Shown here in pieces: positions 17,991 to 28,100 of a DNA stretch of 64,000 bases. The notes under the pieces are model-generated. The model was not told where the DNA came from. It ran no database searches and saw nothing but the letters and a program-made list of their open reading frames with translations. Source of the stretch: a virus. Every line of letters begins with the position of its first letter. Within the stretch, counting starts at the first letter, position 1. Location: IMG/VR virus record IMGVR_UViG_3300018481_000001, positions 115,935 through 179,934 of that record. The stretch is one strand, 5' to 3'. A program made the translations under genes and the position numbers.

Positions 17991-18268
17991 TCCTTGATCC
18001 TTTGGCGTATTTTCAGCGCAACTGTTCGGATATCCAGAACGAGCTTGGCGCTGTTGTCATTGATGACTTTAACCATATCGCGCTCGAATTCATTGACCAA
18101 GCGCTCACAAGCAATTTGCACCGCCATGCCACAATGGCGCGCAATGTCAGTGGCTATGCCCGTTACAGCTTCGGGATCTGGCTCTTCCTCCGATGCACTC
18201 AAGTAATTGCAAATGGATTCAGCGAGTTCTTCATCCGCAGGCGTCGGCACATAGACTTCTTTGCTCAT
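17987..18268 (-). CDS. hypothetical acidic helical protein (93 aa)
   Basis: The 93-residue product is acidic at the N-terminus and helical after residue 30, with two cysteines but no metal pattern. It sits between the MoxR ATPase gene (4-base overlap) and a small unknown gene, so it is co-transcribed with the ATPase and may be a cofactor; nothing in the protein proves it. Confidence 0.6.
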   Translation of the reverse strand: MSKEVYVPTPADEELAESICNYLSASEEEPDPEAVTGIATDIARHCGMAVQIACERLVNEFERDMVKVINDNSAKLVLDIRTVALKIRQRIKE

Positions 18269-19527
18269 TGCTTCTCGAGGCTCTCTTTGTAGGCCTTCTG
18301 CGCTTCCTGCATATACTTCATTTTCTCTTTGTATGCAGGATGGCCCGCCAGCGCGGTCGATAGTTTGTTGAGGTAAGTTCTTCCAGACTCGCCCTTGTTA
18401 CGACTTTCTTCGCCCAGATACTGAGCAGCAAAAGCCATTACGAGTTCGTTTGGAATGTCTCCCAAGTAGAGTGCCAAGCCAGGTGCGCATTTCCTGGGAT
18501 CAGGCATGGCACTAAATAGCTCAATGGCAATGCCACGATTGAGCTCGTTGATAACGCTTGCGCTGTTCCGTTGGTCAGTTTTCTGGACAAACCGCAGCGT
18601 GGTCGCATCGACGGTGCAGCCGAGAAGACTTGCTACTTTGCGTCGCGTCTCGGATTTTGTCGTATACCCATCGAGGATTTCCGAAGGCTGAATCAACGAG
18701 TTTTGATCAGCAACGAAACGCATGAACTTATCAGCTGCAATATTGCCAATTTGCCCCTCGACGAGCGTACGCACTGCGCTATCCGTGAGCTCAAGACGCG
18801 CTAGGCTCGCAGCGTTGAGAATGCTCGAGACCTTTTCCCAGTTGCTCGGGCAGGGAAATGCTTTGCCGGCATCACGCGCTCCCTTGTCGTAGAGATAGGT
18901 GCTCGAGGCCTTGATAAATGCGGGGACCAACGGATGAAAATCCGCTGTTTTTGTGTATTCAATCCAGGCTTGCAAGTCGTGCACGCAATACACAAAATTC
19001 AGGCGTTTGCGTACCGCGTGGTCTTTTTCTGCCTCATTGACCAAATACGAACCGTCAGAGGGATTCATGGCTGCAACGACCAACACGTTGTCATGCAGCA
19101 TGAAATTGTGAATACGGCGTTCGTCGGTCAACGTGAAGAGCGCATTGACCATGGCCTTGTCGCCACGGTTCCACTCATCTAGGAACAAGACGGCACAGCC
19201 TCGCTTGGCTGCCTCTTCATTGAGCTCCACGAGCCAGCGCGGGGGTACAAAGTCGAACGTATCGCCTTTCTCGGTGAACATAATCATCGAGACTTCTTCT
19301 TGCGTCATGTGACCGAAATTGAGCGGTCGCATGAAGCCTTTTCGCTTGGCGCACCACTGGTGCACCACGGGCGTTTTGCCGATGCCGGTCTCTCCGACCA
19401 GGCACATTGTGAGTTTGGGCTTCACATGCCAGAGCAAGTCGAGCAGCTGCGGGATTTGGCCCATGCCCGTGGGGCCGATGCCAAGCTTCTCCCACGTATC
19501 GACAACTTCTTTTTTGTCCGTAGCCAT
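18265..19527 (-). CDS. MoxR-type AAA+ ATPase
   Basis: A 420-residue AAA+ ATPase. The Walker A motif is G-E-T-G-I-G-K-T (Lys51) and Walker B is C-A-V-L-F-L-D-E-W-N (Asp117, Glu118). The sensor region has V-V-A-A-M-N-P-S-D-G, typical of MoxR/RavA-like proteins that use A-x-x-N-P. In this family the ATPase acts with a VWA protein; the VWA/HExxH protein at 14339-16051 is the obvious partner, although the two plus-strand genes at 16081-17761 lie between them. It begins a minus-strand unit divergent from the terminase gene. Confidence 0.88.
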   Translation of the reverse strand: MATDKKEVVDTWEKLGIGPTGMGQIPQLLDLLWHVKPKLTMCLVGETGIGKTPVVHQWCAKRKGFMRPLNFGHMTQEEVSMIMFTEKGDTFDFVPPRWLVELNEEAAKRGCAVLFLDEWNRGDKAMVNALFTLTDERRIHNFMLHDNVLVVAAMNPSDGSYLVNEAEKDHAVRKRLNFVYCVHDLQAWIEYTKTADFHPLVPAFIKASSTYLYDKGARDAGKAFPCPSNWEKVSSILNAASLARLELTDSAVRTLVEGQIGNIAADKFMRFVADQNSLIQPSEILDGYTTKSETRRKVASLLGCTVDATTLRFVQKTDQRNSASVINELNRGIAIELFSAMPDPRKCAPGLALYLGDIPNELVMAFAAQYLGEESRNKGESGRTYLNKLSTALAGHPAYKEKMKYMQEAQKAYKESLEKQ

Positions 19528-19543
19528 GCTATATCCCTTTTAA
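19527..19543 (+). promoter_or_regulatory. candidate extended -10 promoter for terminase
   Basis: TGCTATATC (19527-19535) matches the element before the gene at 16081 in eight of nine positions. It begins in the start codon of the divergent MoxR gene and ends 8 bases before the terminase ATG. No Shine-Dalgarno sequence is present before that ATG. Confidence 0.3.
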
Positions 19544-21217
19544 ATGACGATATCTGCGGGCACATCTATTGAAAATATCGCAATCCGTAGATCTGAATGG
19601 GTTACTACCTTATTATACCTCGACGGCAATCCATTTTCGCTTGATCATTTTCCGTTCTACGAACGTGTGTACAATGAGGTTTTTCCGGCGCTTTTGCTGA
19701 AGACCGCGCGACAGGTCGCCAAAAGCACCACGTTGGCTAATTTCTTGATCATGGAAGCGTGCTCCACGCCGCACATGAAGAGCTTGTTTGTCGCACCCAC
19801 GCAAGAGCAGACCCAAAAATTCTCTCAAACGCGTGTTGGAAAAACCATTTTCTATTCTCCCGATATTCGTAATCGCTGGGTGAGCAAAGAGCTCTCGAGC
19901 CGTGTCTACCAAAAGATGTTCACCAACGGCTCCGAACTAGCGTTCTCATACGCCAGTGACGATCCAGACCGTGTGCGTGGTGTCTCAGCTGACCGCGTCG
20001 CTTACGACGAGGTACAAGATATCTTATACGACGAAGTTATCCCGGTTATCAACGAGTGCATGGCCAACTCGGACAAGGCCTACGAGACATACTGCGGCAC
20101 GCCCAAATCGATGGAAAATACCATTGAACAGCTATGGCAGTGGAGCACCCAAACAGAATGGGTGATTAAATGCACAGCCTGCAATACGTACCAATTTTTT
20201 GTCGATGAGCGGTGTATTGGCAAAAAAGGTCCTATTTGCTTGAAGTGTGGCAAATATGTGAACGTGCGCAATGGCGAGTGGATCGATATGAACGTGTACC
20301 CTGATGATTTTGAGGGTAAACGCATCAAGGGATTCCACATCCCGCAGGTCATTCTACCCAAGAATGTTCCGGCATCGATGCCTATGGACCTCAAAAATCA
20401 GGAGATTGCTCAATCACGTTGGGACCGCATTAAAGCTAAGCACGCTATTTATCCCTCGGCGAAATTTCGCAACGAGGTGATGGGTGTCAGTGATGCTATT
20501 GGTACGCGGCTTGTTTCCAAAGATGAGCTTGAATCTCTTTGTGAGGATTATGAAATCACAGAAATACCCACACACAATTTACGCCTTTCGGATTTAAAAG
20601 GAATTGTCGCAGGCGTGGATTGGAGTGGTGGCGGTATGAACGCCACTTCACGCACCGTTTTGTGGGTTTGGGGTATCGTAGCCGGCGGGGGTGAGCATGC
20701 GTTTAAATTGCGCACGCTGTATTTCCGCGTTTACCCGGAAACAAATCCTATTTCGGGCGGCGTCATCGACCACGTTTGTGAAGTCTGCGATAATTACGGT
20801 GTAAGCTTGATTATGGGCGATGCCGGTGAAGGTGCACTGGCCAATGCAAACCTACGCGAACGCTTAGGGCCACAACGCGCTGTCCAAGTCCAATATCGTG
20901 GCACGGCGACTGCGAATACCAGTAGCCGTCCATTTTATTGGAATCGCGTGGACCGCTTTCTCGCGGAGCGCACCACCATGATCGACAATTTCATGATGTA
21001 TATTAAACGGCGTGGTGTGATTTATCCACACCTACGTCACATGACGTTGCCTATTCGTGACATTCTCAACGAGTATGAAGAAGTCACGCAACAAGGCCGC
21101 AAAGTATGGCGGCACGCTCCGTCTCAGCCGGACGATTGTTTGCATGCGCAAATATTCGGCTGGATGGCCGCCAAATTCAGCGTCGGCGATCCCATGTTTA
21201 CATACAACGGGAGTTAG
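19544..21217 (+). CDS. terL: terminase large subunit
   Basis: The 557-residue motor that packages DNA into proheads and cuts the concatemer. The N-terminal ATPase has a terminase-type Walker A, R-Q-V-A-K-S-T (residues 56-62), and Walker B V-A-Y-D-E (Asp155, Glu156). A zinc-ribbon-like insertion follows with C210, C213, C232 and C235. The C-terminal RNase H-type nuclease begins at G-V-D-W-S-G-G-G (Asp359), with I-M-G-D-A-G-E-G further on and a late D-D-C-L-H-A segment. The gene stands alone on the plus strand between minus-strand operons. No small subunit was recognised in the window. Confidence 0.93.
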   Translation: MTISAGTSIENIAIRRSEWVTTLLYLDGNPFSLDHFPFYERVYNEVFPALLLKTARQVAKSTTLANFLIMEACSTPHMKSLFVAPTQEQTQKFSQTRVGKTIFYSPDIRNRWVSKELSSRVYQKMFTNGSELAFSYASDDPDRVRGVSADRVAYDEVQDILYDEVIPVINECMANSDKAYETYCGTPKSMENTIEQLWQWSTQTEWVIKCTACNTYQFFVDERCIGKKGPICLKCGKYVNVRNGEWIDMNVYPDDFEGKRIKGFHIPQVILPKNVPASMPMDLKNQEIAQSRWDRIKAKHAIYPSAKFRNEVMGVSDAIGTRLVSKDELESLCEDYEITEIPTHNLRLSDLKGIVAGVDWSGGGMNATSRTVLWVWGIVAGGGEHAFKLRTLYFRVYPETNPISGGVIDHVCEVCDNYGVSLIMGDAGEGALANANLRERLGPQRAVQVQYRGTATANTSSRPFYWNRVDRFLAERTTMIDNFMMYIKRRGVIYPHLRHMTLPIRDILNEYEEVTQQGRKVWRHAPSQPDDCLHAQIFGWMAAKFSVGDPMFTYNGS

Positions 21218-21438
21218 TTCGGGTCTTTATTATCCGTTGATTTGTGTTCTGCGACAATGCGCTCTATCCAGCGCTCTAACTGAGCTGCTTGGTTTTCTAA
21301 AGCTACATTTTTTGTGACTGTGGTAAACGCAATGTCGAGATCTCCCCAGGGGGTGCGGAGACAGCAGCAGTGATAGTCGCTCGCACTGCTCTCAATCGAG
21401 CCCGTGCTGAAATGCCACTTGCGGAGCCATTTATACAT
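21214..21438 (-). CDS. hypothetical protein (74 aa)
   Basis: A small protein with a C-C-C run at residues 24-26 and a helical C-terminus (L-E-N-Q-A-A-Q-L-E-R-W-I-E-R-I). It lies at the end of the replication operon and overlaps the terminase stop by 4 bases. One base separates it from the preceding gene. No family recognised. Confidence 0.5.
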   Translation of the reverse strand: MYKWLRKWHFSTGSIESSASDYHCCCLRTPWGDLDIAFTTVTKNVALENQAAQLERWIERIVAEHKSTDNKDPN

Positions 21439-21439
21439 T

Positions 21440-22003
21440 TCATTTAATATAGGTTAATTCTGTTCCACCATAGCGCTCTTCGTGCGTGTGCAACGGTTTG
21501 GGTAAAGTCACACTAAACTTACCCATTCTTGATTGTAGAATAAAACCAGCATACGCCAACAAAAGCGGCTCTGATGGTGCTTGAATAGTGTGAATTGCTT
21601 GAGGTAATAACAAAAGCAAAGGTTGCCCATGAAAAATAGGGCGCAACACCAGTTGCTGGTCTTGATGTACCACTACGCAGGGGTTGGCTAACGTGCGCCC
21701 CCCTTCGGCACTGCGCTGTGGGTACTCCAGCCCCAGTAACGGACCATCGGCTGTCCCGTAGAGCCATATTGGGTAGGATGTGTCGTCTTCCTCGAGCATC
21801 GCATCCATGACCGTCGTGGTCTGTACGAAGTGCTCCGTAGGTTTCCAATCGATCTGGGGCTCGGTTACCATTACCCAATCAGACACGTTATGGATGACAA
21901 CGTGATATCGAAAATGCAGACCGTATTTTTCGAATTTGCGGGTGCGGTAAAAAGGCTCACGCAGCTTCGAAGGCGGCATTCCTGAGTTCGGTGAGGAGCT
22001 CAT
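21440..22003 (-). CDS. hypothetical protein (187 aa)
   Basis: The gene starts inside the 3' end of the DNA polymerase gene; Met9 (21979) is an alternative start. The product is strand-rich with a stretch of Leu and Pro (Q-P-L-L-L-L-L-P-Q) near residue 128 that is too short to be a secure membrane segment. No motif is recognised. Its overlap with polA implies co-translation in the replication operon. Confidence 0.55.
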   Translation of the reverse strand: MSSSPNSGMPPSKLREPFYRTRKFEKYGLHFRYHVVIHNVSDWVMVTEPQIDWKPTEHFVQTTTVMDAMLEEDDTSYPIWLYGTADGPLLGLEYPQRSAEGGRTLANPCVVVHQDQQLVLRPIFHGQPLLLLLPQAIHTIQAPSEPLLLAYAGFILQSRMGKFSVTLPKPLHTHEERYGGTELTYIK

Positions 22004-25000
22004 TTTCTTCCACTACACCTTCTTGCGCGAGCTCCAACGGGTACTTGGCCAAGTACTTATCAATGGACTGGCACTCCCCGTAATTTAGCCCAACCTCGAC
22101 GTCCGCCTCAAAAGGTACCGGGAGCCACTGATATTTCTCACGGACACGATCTACCGCGTAGTGTTTGACGAAGTCGCTAAGCTGCATAATTCTCTTCTTC
22201 GGAAATTGAAATACAATGGAATCGTGTACCGTCATCAACATGCGGCCACCAAAATCCGCACGAAGCGGCTCTTCCATTTCAATCAATTGCCCCAGAACGA
22301 TATCTGAGCTCGTAGATTGGATTTTAAAGTTGCGCGCTTGACGGTGCGCTCTACCCCGCATCCGGGAAATACCCGACAACGGAAACCGGCGACGGCGACC
22401 AAACTTGGTTTCGACAAACTGAAAACGGTCTACCTCGCGCTCGACTTCTTCAGCATAACGCTTAATGTCAGGGAACATTTGGTAAAGCATTTCGATAAGT
22501 GCGGTGGCGCGCTCAGCTGAAATACCGATAGTCTCAGCAATTTTATCTGGGCCTGCGCCATAAAGAATTCCAAATACAACACGCTTGATTTGGCTGCGCT
22601 CCATGTCAAGGAGTTTGCGAAGATTAACGTCGGGCACAACTTCGGGATTGAATCGGTTTTCGTAAACCGAATACTCCCGACGAAAGACCTTGGACGCGAA
22701 AAAGCTGTGCATGTCCATGCCATCATTGAGGGCCTGAATAAGCGCTTTGTCCTTGGCGTAGGCCGTGAAAACACGAACCTCGGCGCCCTTGTAATCGACG
22801 TTGACGAAAATGTAGCTATCGTCGTCGGGGATAAAGAGCTTCTTGAGATTCCAACCGGCCAAAAACTTGGGCAGGTTCTGGACATTCATATCTGAACTCG
22901 AGAGTCGCCCGGTACCTGTTCCATTGAGATGAAACTGGGTGTGCAGAAAGCCGTCGCGTCGACTCAGCGCACGGATATTTGCCAAAAATGTATTTCGCGC
23001 CTTGCTAGCTTTTCGGTATTTGAGCAAACGCTCGACAAACAGCGCTTCACGTACCGGGTGCTCTTTGGCTTCGTCATCGTACGCAACAAACGTACGAAGG
23101 AGTTTTTCTGACGTGCTTGGCTGTCCCTTGGCTGTGAACCCTGGGATGGTATAGGGCTCCATGCGCGTGCCGTCGGGGTGCTTCCAGCCCCAGTTGTAGA
23201 GCACGTTGCCGAGGGTCGCCGCGCCGTTTAGGTTCATGGGCTTGCCGCTCGGCGTCATCGAGCCAGACATCTCGTAAATCTCGTGTTCGGTCTGTGCGAT
23301 GACTTTACTCAGCGCGTCCTCGAGCACGTCGATGTAGGGCTGATCAATACGGGTACCATAATACTCCATGCGACCCAACACCCGCGAAGCAGGAATTGCA
23401 TGAGTTTTCATGAGACCCGTAACGTTCGATTTTTCAGCAACAATCCGCCGCTTTTGCAGGCCCGCGAGTTGTCGTGTTACATCAGCGTCCACGGCCCCAT
23501 AAATTTGGAGCTCATGAATAGGGATATTTTCGAACCCGGCGTCTTTACTGATTTGTTGCTCTTTTTTAGAGCGAGGATCTTTAGGTTTTTTAGGCTCTAC
23601 TAGCCGTGCCGGTTTGGCAGGCTTCTGAAACCACTTCGTAGGCTTCTTGGGCTTATTGCGGGCACCTTTTTGGTAATCCGCAACCGCAAGCGCCCAGACT
23701 GAAACGAGACCTGCTAAATGGCTCTTACAGAACAAGTAATCGTCGAGCTCCAAGTCATAGCGTCGATTACTATTCTTGAATGCCTCTTCCTCGGATTCAT
23801 ATTTTTCCAACTCCACCTTATATTCGTGGAGTGACTTTAAAAACTCTGGATGTTCTTCTTCGAGAATAGGCGTGAGCGATTCAATCTCTTTTTGCGCCTC
23901 ATCACTCTTAGAAATGTCCTCGGAACTCTCGAGCAGGTCGTAGAGTTTATCTTCATAACCACAATATTCCGGCAACAGGTTCGCAGTGAGAACCTTCAAG
24001 CCGTAATTGCCTTTTTTATCTTCATCCAGAAGATGCTCGCCAAGAAGGGTATCCCATACGACCGATGTGACGGGCGTGTCATACCGAAGTTCAATAAACT
24101 TTAAGTCGAACTTGGCATTGTGGAATATCTTTGGTTTTTTACTCTGGAGGATTTTTTTAATCCATACCCAAAGTTCAGGCAGCCGCGCCAGATACTCTTC
24201 CCCTGCAAAGGGATGCTCGTAGAGAATAGTGGCTGCTTTACGCCGGCCCCAACCAAAACAAAAGGCAATAATCTTCGACGTCGGCAAGTGCGAGTGGAGC
24301 GACGTGGTCTCTGTATCGACGCTCAGCGGCCAAAGCTCAAGCGGCAGCGGGTCTTCTGTAAAATCGAGAATACTTTTGCAGACCGCAATCGCGTCTTCGA
24401 TGGTTTTGGGCGTTGCATAGTTCTCTGAGATTTGCTCTAGAGAAGGTCGGACCAAATGCGCCTCGAGTGCGCGGTCGAAAATATTATGAAGGTTGAGTTT
24501 AAATGTCTCGAATACGCCGGGTGCCGCAATAAGTGCCTTTTCCGAAAATGACACGAAGATCGGCATCTCATACAAAAAATGCTTGAGGAACTTGTGCTGC
24601 ACCTCGGAAAACATTTGCCGAAACCCGAGCTGCTTGAGCGCCTGCGCGCCCATGGCAACAATGACCGTGGGTTTCATACGCTGAATAGTGCTGTGCAGGT
24701 GGGGGTTACACTGCTTGAGCGAGACCTTATCCGGAGGGGTATTGTCCGGAGAAGCGCACTGCACCGCGTACGTAAATGCGAGGTTGAGGCCCCGGTAATT
24801 TGCGTTGCTTTGGGTGAGGTGGTGAATAGCCGTTTGGACAATACGCCCGCCATGACCGCCGAACGCGTAGTTTTTGCTCGCGGACATGTCATCGGGTTGG
24901 TCGCCAACAAACAGCACGTGCACTTTTCCCTGTGTGGGAGTGACGCCACAACGAGGCAGGTCAAAACGCGGGCAGCCTTCGCACAACTGCCCTTTGGGTA

Positions 25001-25013
25001 TGGCGAAGGTCAT
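21957..25013 (-). CDS. polA: DNA polymerase I family replicase with N-terminal UDG-like domain
   Basis: A 1018-residue replicative polymerase. Residues about 1-190 resemble family 4/5 uracil-DNA glycosylases: C-E-G-C near residue 11, then V-L-F-V-G-D-Q-P, and two later cysteines (in Y-A-V-Q-C and K-Q-C-N-P) in the spacing of an iron-sulfur site. Next is a DnaQ/PolA proofreading exonuclease with D-T-E (Asp233, Glu235) and H-N-A-K-F-D near 296. A charged insertion occupies about 370-480. The polymerase domain has motif A D-Y-K-G-A-E-V-R (Asp740), motif B with K-R-V-V-F-G-I-L-Y-G, and motif C V-H-D-S (Asp931), where Glu of the usual H-D-E is Ser. A similar UDG-like domain on PolA is, from memory, known in SPO1-like phages. 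It overlaps the small upstream gene by 4 bases. Confidence 0.93.
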   Translation of the reverse strand: MTFAIPKGQLCEGCPRFDLPRCGVTPTQGKVHVLFVGDQPDDMSASKNYAFGGHGGRIVQTAIHHLTQSNANYRGLNLAFTYAVQCASPDNTPPDKVSLKQCNPHLHSTIQRMKPTVIVAMGAQALKQLGFRQMFSEVQHKFLKHFLYEMPIFVSFSEKALIAAPGVFETFKLNLHNIFDRALEAHLVRPSLEQISENYATPKTIEDAIAVCKSILDFTEDPLPLELWPLSVDTETTSLHSHLPTSKIIAFCFGWGRRKAATILYEHPFAGEEYLARLPELWVWIKKILQSKKPKIFHNAKFDLKFIELRYDTPVTSVVWDTLLGEHLLDEDKKGNYGLKVLTANLLPEYCGYEDKLYDLLESSEDISKSDEAQKEIESLTPILEEEHPEFLKSLHEYKVELEKYESEEEAFKNSNRRYDLELDDYLFCKSHLAGLVSVWALAVADYQKGARNKPKKPTKWFQKPAKPARLVEPKKPKDPRSKKEQQISKDAGFENIPIHELQIYGAVDADVTRQLAGLQKRRIVAEKSNVTGLMKTHAIPASRVLGRMEYYGTRIDQPYIDVLEDALSKVIAQTEHEIYEMSGSMTPSGKPMNLNGAATLGNVLYNWGWKHPDGTRMEPYTIPGFTAKGQPSTSEKLLRTFVAYDDEAKEHPVREALFVERLLKYRKASKARNTFLANIRALSRRDGFLHTQFHLNGTGTGRLSSSDMNVQNLPKFLAGWNLKKLFIPDDDSYIFVNVDYKGAEVRVFTAYAKDKALIQALNDGMDMHSFFASKVFRREYSVYENRFNPEVVPDVNLRKLLDMERSQIKRVVFGILYGAGPDKIAETIGISAERATALIEMLYQMFPDIKRYAEEVEREVDRFQFVETKFGRRRRFPLSGISRMRGRAHRQARNFKIQSTSSDIVLGQLIEMEEPLRADFGGRMLMTVHDSIVFQFPKKRIMQLSDFVKHYAVDRVREKYQWLPVPFEADVEVGLNYGECQSIDKYLAKYPLELAQEGVVEENELLTELRNAAFEAA

Positions 25014-25183
25014 CGCCCGTCTTCTACTTTCACCAGATGAACGTCACTTAATACTAACTTTGTTTCATCATGGAGTTTTCGCGACATCTCTGCTGACGTA
25101 AGAAAACGCATTAATAAAACAGTGACATCTTCTTTTAATGGGTCATGCACGAAAGTGCATTCGATTCTAAATTTGGTAAACAT
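25010..25183 (-). CDS. small protein between primase and polymerase genes (57 aa)
   Basis: I take ATG 25183 as the start; it lies 7 bases after the primase stop. The frame continues upstream into the primase gene, but that part is unlikely to be translated. The 57-residue product has a pattern of two strands and one helix (C-T-F-V-H-D-P-L-K-E-D-V-T-V-L-L-M-R-F) and ends by overlapping the polA start (ATGA). Unknown function; coupling suggests a replication accessory. Confidence 0.55.
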   Translation of the reverse strand: MFTKFRIECTFVHDPLKEDVTVLLMRFLTSAEMSRKLHDETKLVLSDVHLVKVEDGR

Positions 25184-25190
25184 GCGGCTC

Positions 25191-28100
25191 CTAAAGCCCC
25201 GGCATAACGTCTTCCGCAGGGGTGAAATCCGGGGTGGCATTTTGCGCAGTAACGGCGCGTTCCACACGATCCAAAATACGAGATTTAACGGTTACAATAC
25301 TTACGACTTCTGGCGGGTGGACCAGGCCTACGGCCAGCAATCTATCGTAGATACCACTAGCTTGCGCTTTCTCAAGCGAGACAACCCAGTCTCCAGCAGA
25401 CTGCAGGTCGAATATCAAAGCAGAAGCATTCTTTTTTAGCGCCGGGTGCCGGAAATAGGTTTTAATTTCGGGCCATGCCAGTGCCAAGCAATGTGTCGTA
25501 GCGTCGTAGTAAATACCTGTTTTGCTCTGATTTATCTTCTCGCGTTGGTTGCCGCTGAGCAGCATGTGTTTAATGGTTGTCTGGTTGTTGTCCTCATCTT
25601 TATCGACAATCGGTGTCGACAAAATGAGGTCAAGCAGCATGTGACCGGCGGTAGTAACGCCACGTTCGACTTTTTGCTTTGTGCGTGAGGCACGGTATTG
25701 GTCGACATACGCAGCGCCCTCGCGGCCTACTACATCTAAAATGGCGCCGAGTGGCAGCAAGTTTTCGGCCGCACGGTCCAACACGTTGTTGACGTCGCCA
25801 ATGGCCGGACGTTCCGAAAACGTCTCGTGCAAATTACGGTGCGCTTTGAGCACACGCGGCGCCATGGCCACACTGTGCAAAAATATAGAAAGTCGCAGTT
25901 GTGCGTATTCTGCAGGTGAATACAGTTTTCGCAACACGCCACGCACGTTCGAACGGTTGCCATCTTTACGCAGGAAAATCGTATTAAATCGACTCTCATC
26001 CATTTCGTTGTGGATGATATTTCCTGACGCCGTAATAACCGAGGTGCGTAGACTGTATTGTCGACCTTGACCGTCTTGCGTACCCTGAGAGACGCTGGCT
26101 TGGCCGCTGGTCGCAAGAGAACGACATTTTGCGTAGAACTCTTTTTTCTTTTCCGAATCCCGCGAGTTGTCGTTCAAATCGTTCATTTCATCGAGGGCCG
26201 CTACCAACCGCGTATTGGCAAACATTTGGTAGAAGCCAGCTTGCGTGAAACTGTCGATCGCGTGCGAGTGGTCGCATAGAGACCATTCTTGTAGCTGTGC
26301 GTGATTGGAGGTCACAGACAAGAGCGATGTTTTTCCTGAGGAGTATTCCGCCGAGAAGTGGGTGAGCATGCGGCGGTTTTCGAATATATCATAAAGGTAA
26401 TTGTAAAACACCAACCCAGCGCAATACATAGCGTCAATGCGTTGATGGGTAAATCCGAAAGCGGTATCAATAATATTAAATACGCGATCAAATGTCTCTT
26501 CGGCGGAAAATGGTGGTGGCTGGAGCAAGTCTTGCGCATTGGTAAAGAGCTTAGTCCAGCCGTCATCCATGTTTGGCACGAGTACTGGCTTTCGTGACAA
26601 ATCGAAAACTACCGGTCCGTCAACGGGCCCAGGGAGCTGCGTTGCTTCGATCAGCTGTTCGCCAGTATCGTCCCAGAGCAGTTTGAATACACGGCGGCCA
26701 TTGACGATATAACCTGTGTTTGTTTTCCCGGCTTGGCTGAGGTGAATACCCTGCCCTTTAATGGCTGAGATATCTTCGCTGGCGCCAGGAATGAGCTCGC
26801 GGAGTGCACGGTGAATCGATTTCTCAATCGTATTTTCACAGCGTGCCAACACTGCTTCCGTTGCATCAAATGCTTCGGGGTTTGGCAAAAACCCTGGGAG
26901 TCCAATTTCCCCCTTGGCCCAGAAATACAACGACCCCGTGGAGAAGTCTTTGATGAGCTTGGGAATGCTCGCCGGGACATCGACCTGAACCGTGAGCGCT
27001 CGAGACTTCTGCAAGTGCCAGAGCGTGAGCTCGTTAGTGTGAGAATCCCACGTGGTGACTTGGTAGGTCTTACGAAACCACTCTCCGATACGGGCAGAGA
27101 AGCCCAAGGGCGAGTCCTGGTTGGCCAGCGCCGTACGGATGACCTGAGACGCTGCGATGTTCGGGCAGAGCTTTTCGAACTCCTGTGCAAATGCGAACTT
27201 CTCGCTCTCGTCGGTCAGGTACGCCGCGAACTCTTCGGCGATTTCCTTGAGAACACGGATGTTGTCGCCGCTGGTGCCCTGGACCTTCGCCTTGGCCGCA
27301 TTGAGCGCCCACGTGAGGGCAAAGACGTAGTTCTGGGGGGCGACGAAGGCCTCGAACGCAACGTCAAAGCCTCGAGCGCGTACGGCCTCGTCTGGGTCTG
27401 TTTTACCGCCCAGGGGCGCGCGTAGCGCCGCTGGCCACTGGAATACCTCGAAGTTGATGCGCGGGCTTTTGGGCAGCACCTTGGTCGGGTAAACCGACCC
27501 GGCGGCATCGTCGTCAGGGATGAGCCGACAGGATTTAAAACCCAGCGTATCCATGAAGGACAGGCCGTTGTGCCCATCCCCTCCGAGGGCAATGACAACC
27601 TCGCTCACCTGGCCGTAGTCAATTTGTCCGCAGTACAGCGCGAGCTGATCGTGCTCCCCTTCAACCGCCAAAAACCGCGTGCACTTGTCACTACCGTACA
27701 TTGGGTAGAAGGCCGGGGTCAGAACGCCAAAGGCACCAATTTCCCCCGTCTTATCGACTTCGAGGATTTTGATGCCCGCTTTGTCTGCCGTCGCCGGCCG
27801 CAGCTTGAATGCGGTAATGTATTCGGGTGCTGTCGCGTAAGTATAGACAACACAATCGGTGTACGCGTTATTGAGATATTCACCGATAAAACGCAGACAC
27901 CACTGCACGTCATCGTCGGTTGCTTTTTGAATCCGCAAGAGCCGCTCGAGAGTTGGCACGCGCGGCAAAATGCCCAGCGAGCCCAATCCCTGAACGTCTC
28001 GAATGCCTCTGTTCTTTAACCAAGCAATGGTTTTTTTGGCAGTCTCTGGCATCTGCTCAGCAGTCCAGAGGTCACACAAATATGAATAAAATGCTTCGTT

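Noticed and set aside
26811-27425. A 204-codon plus-strand frame across the primase gene
   Set aside because: Antisense to well-supported primase sequence; its long open stretch follows from codon use in the sense gene.
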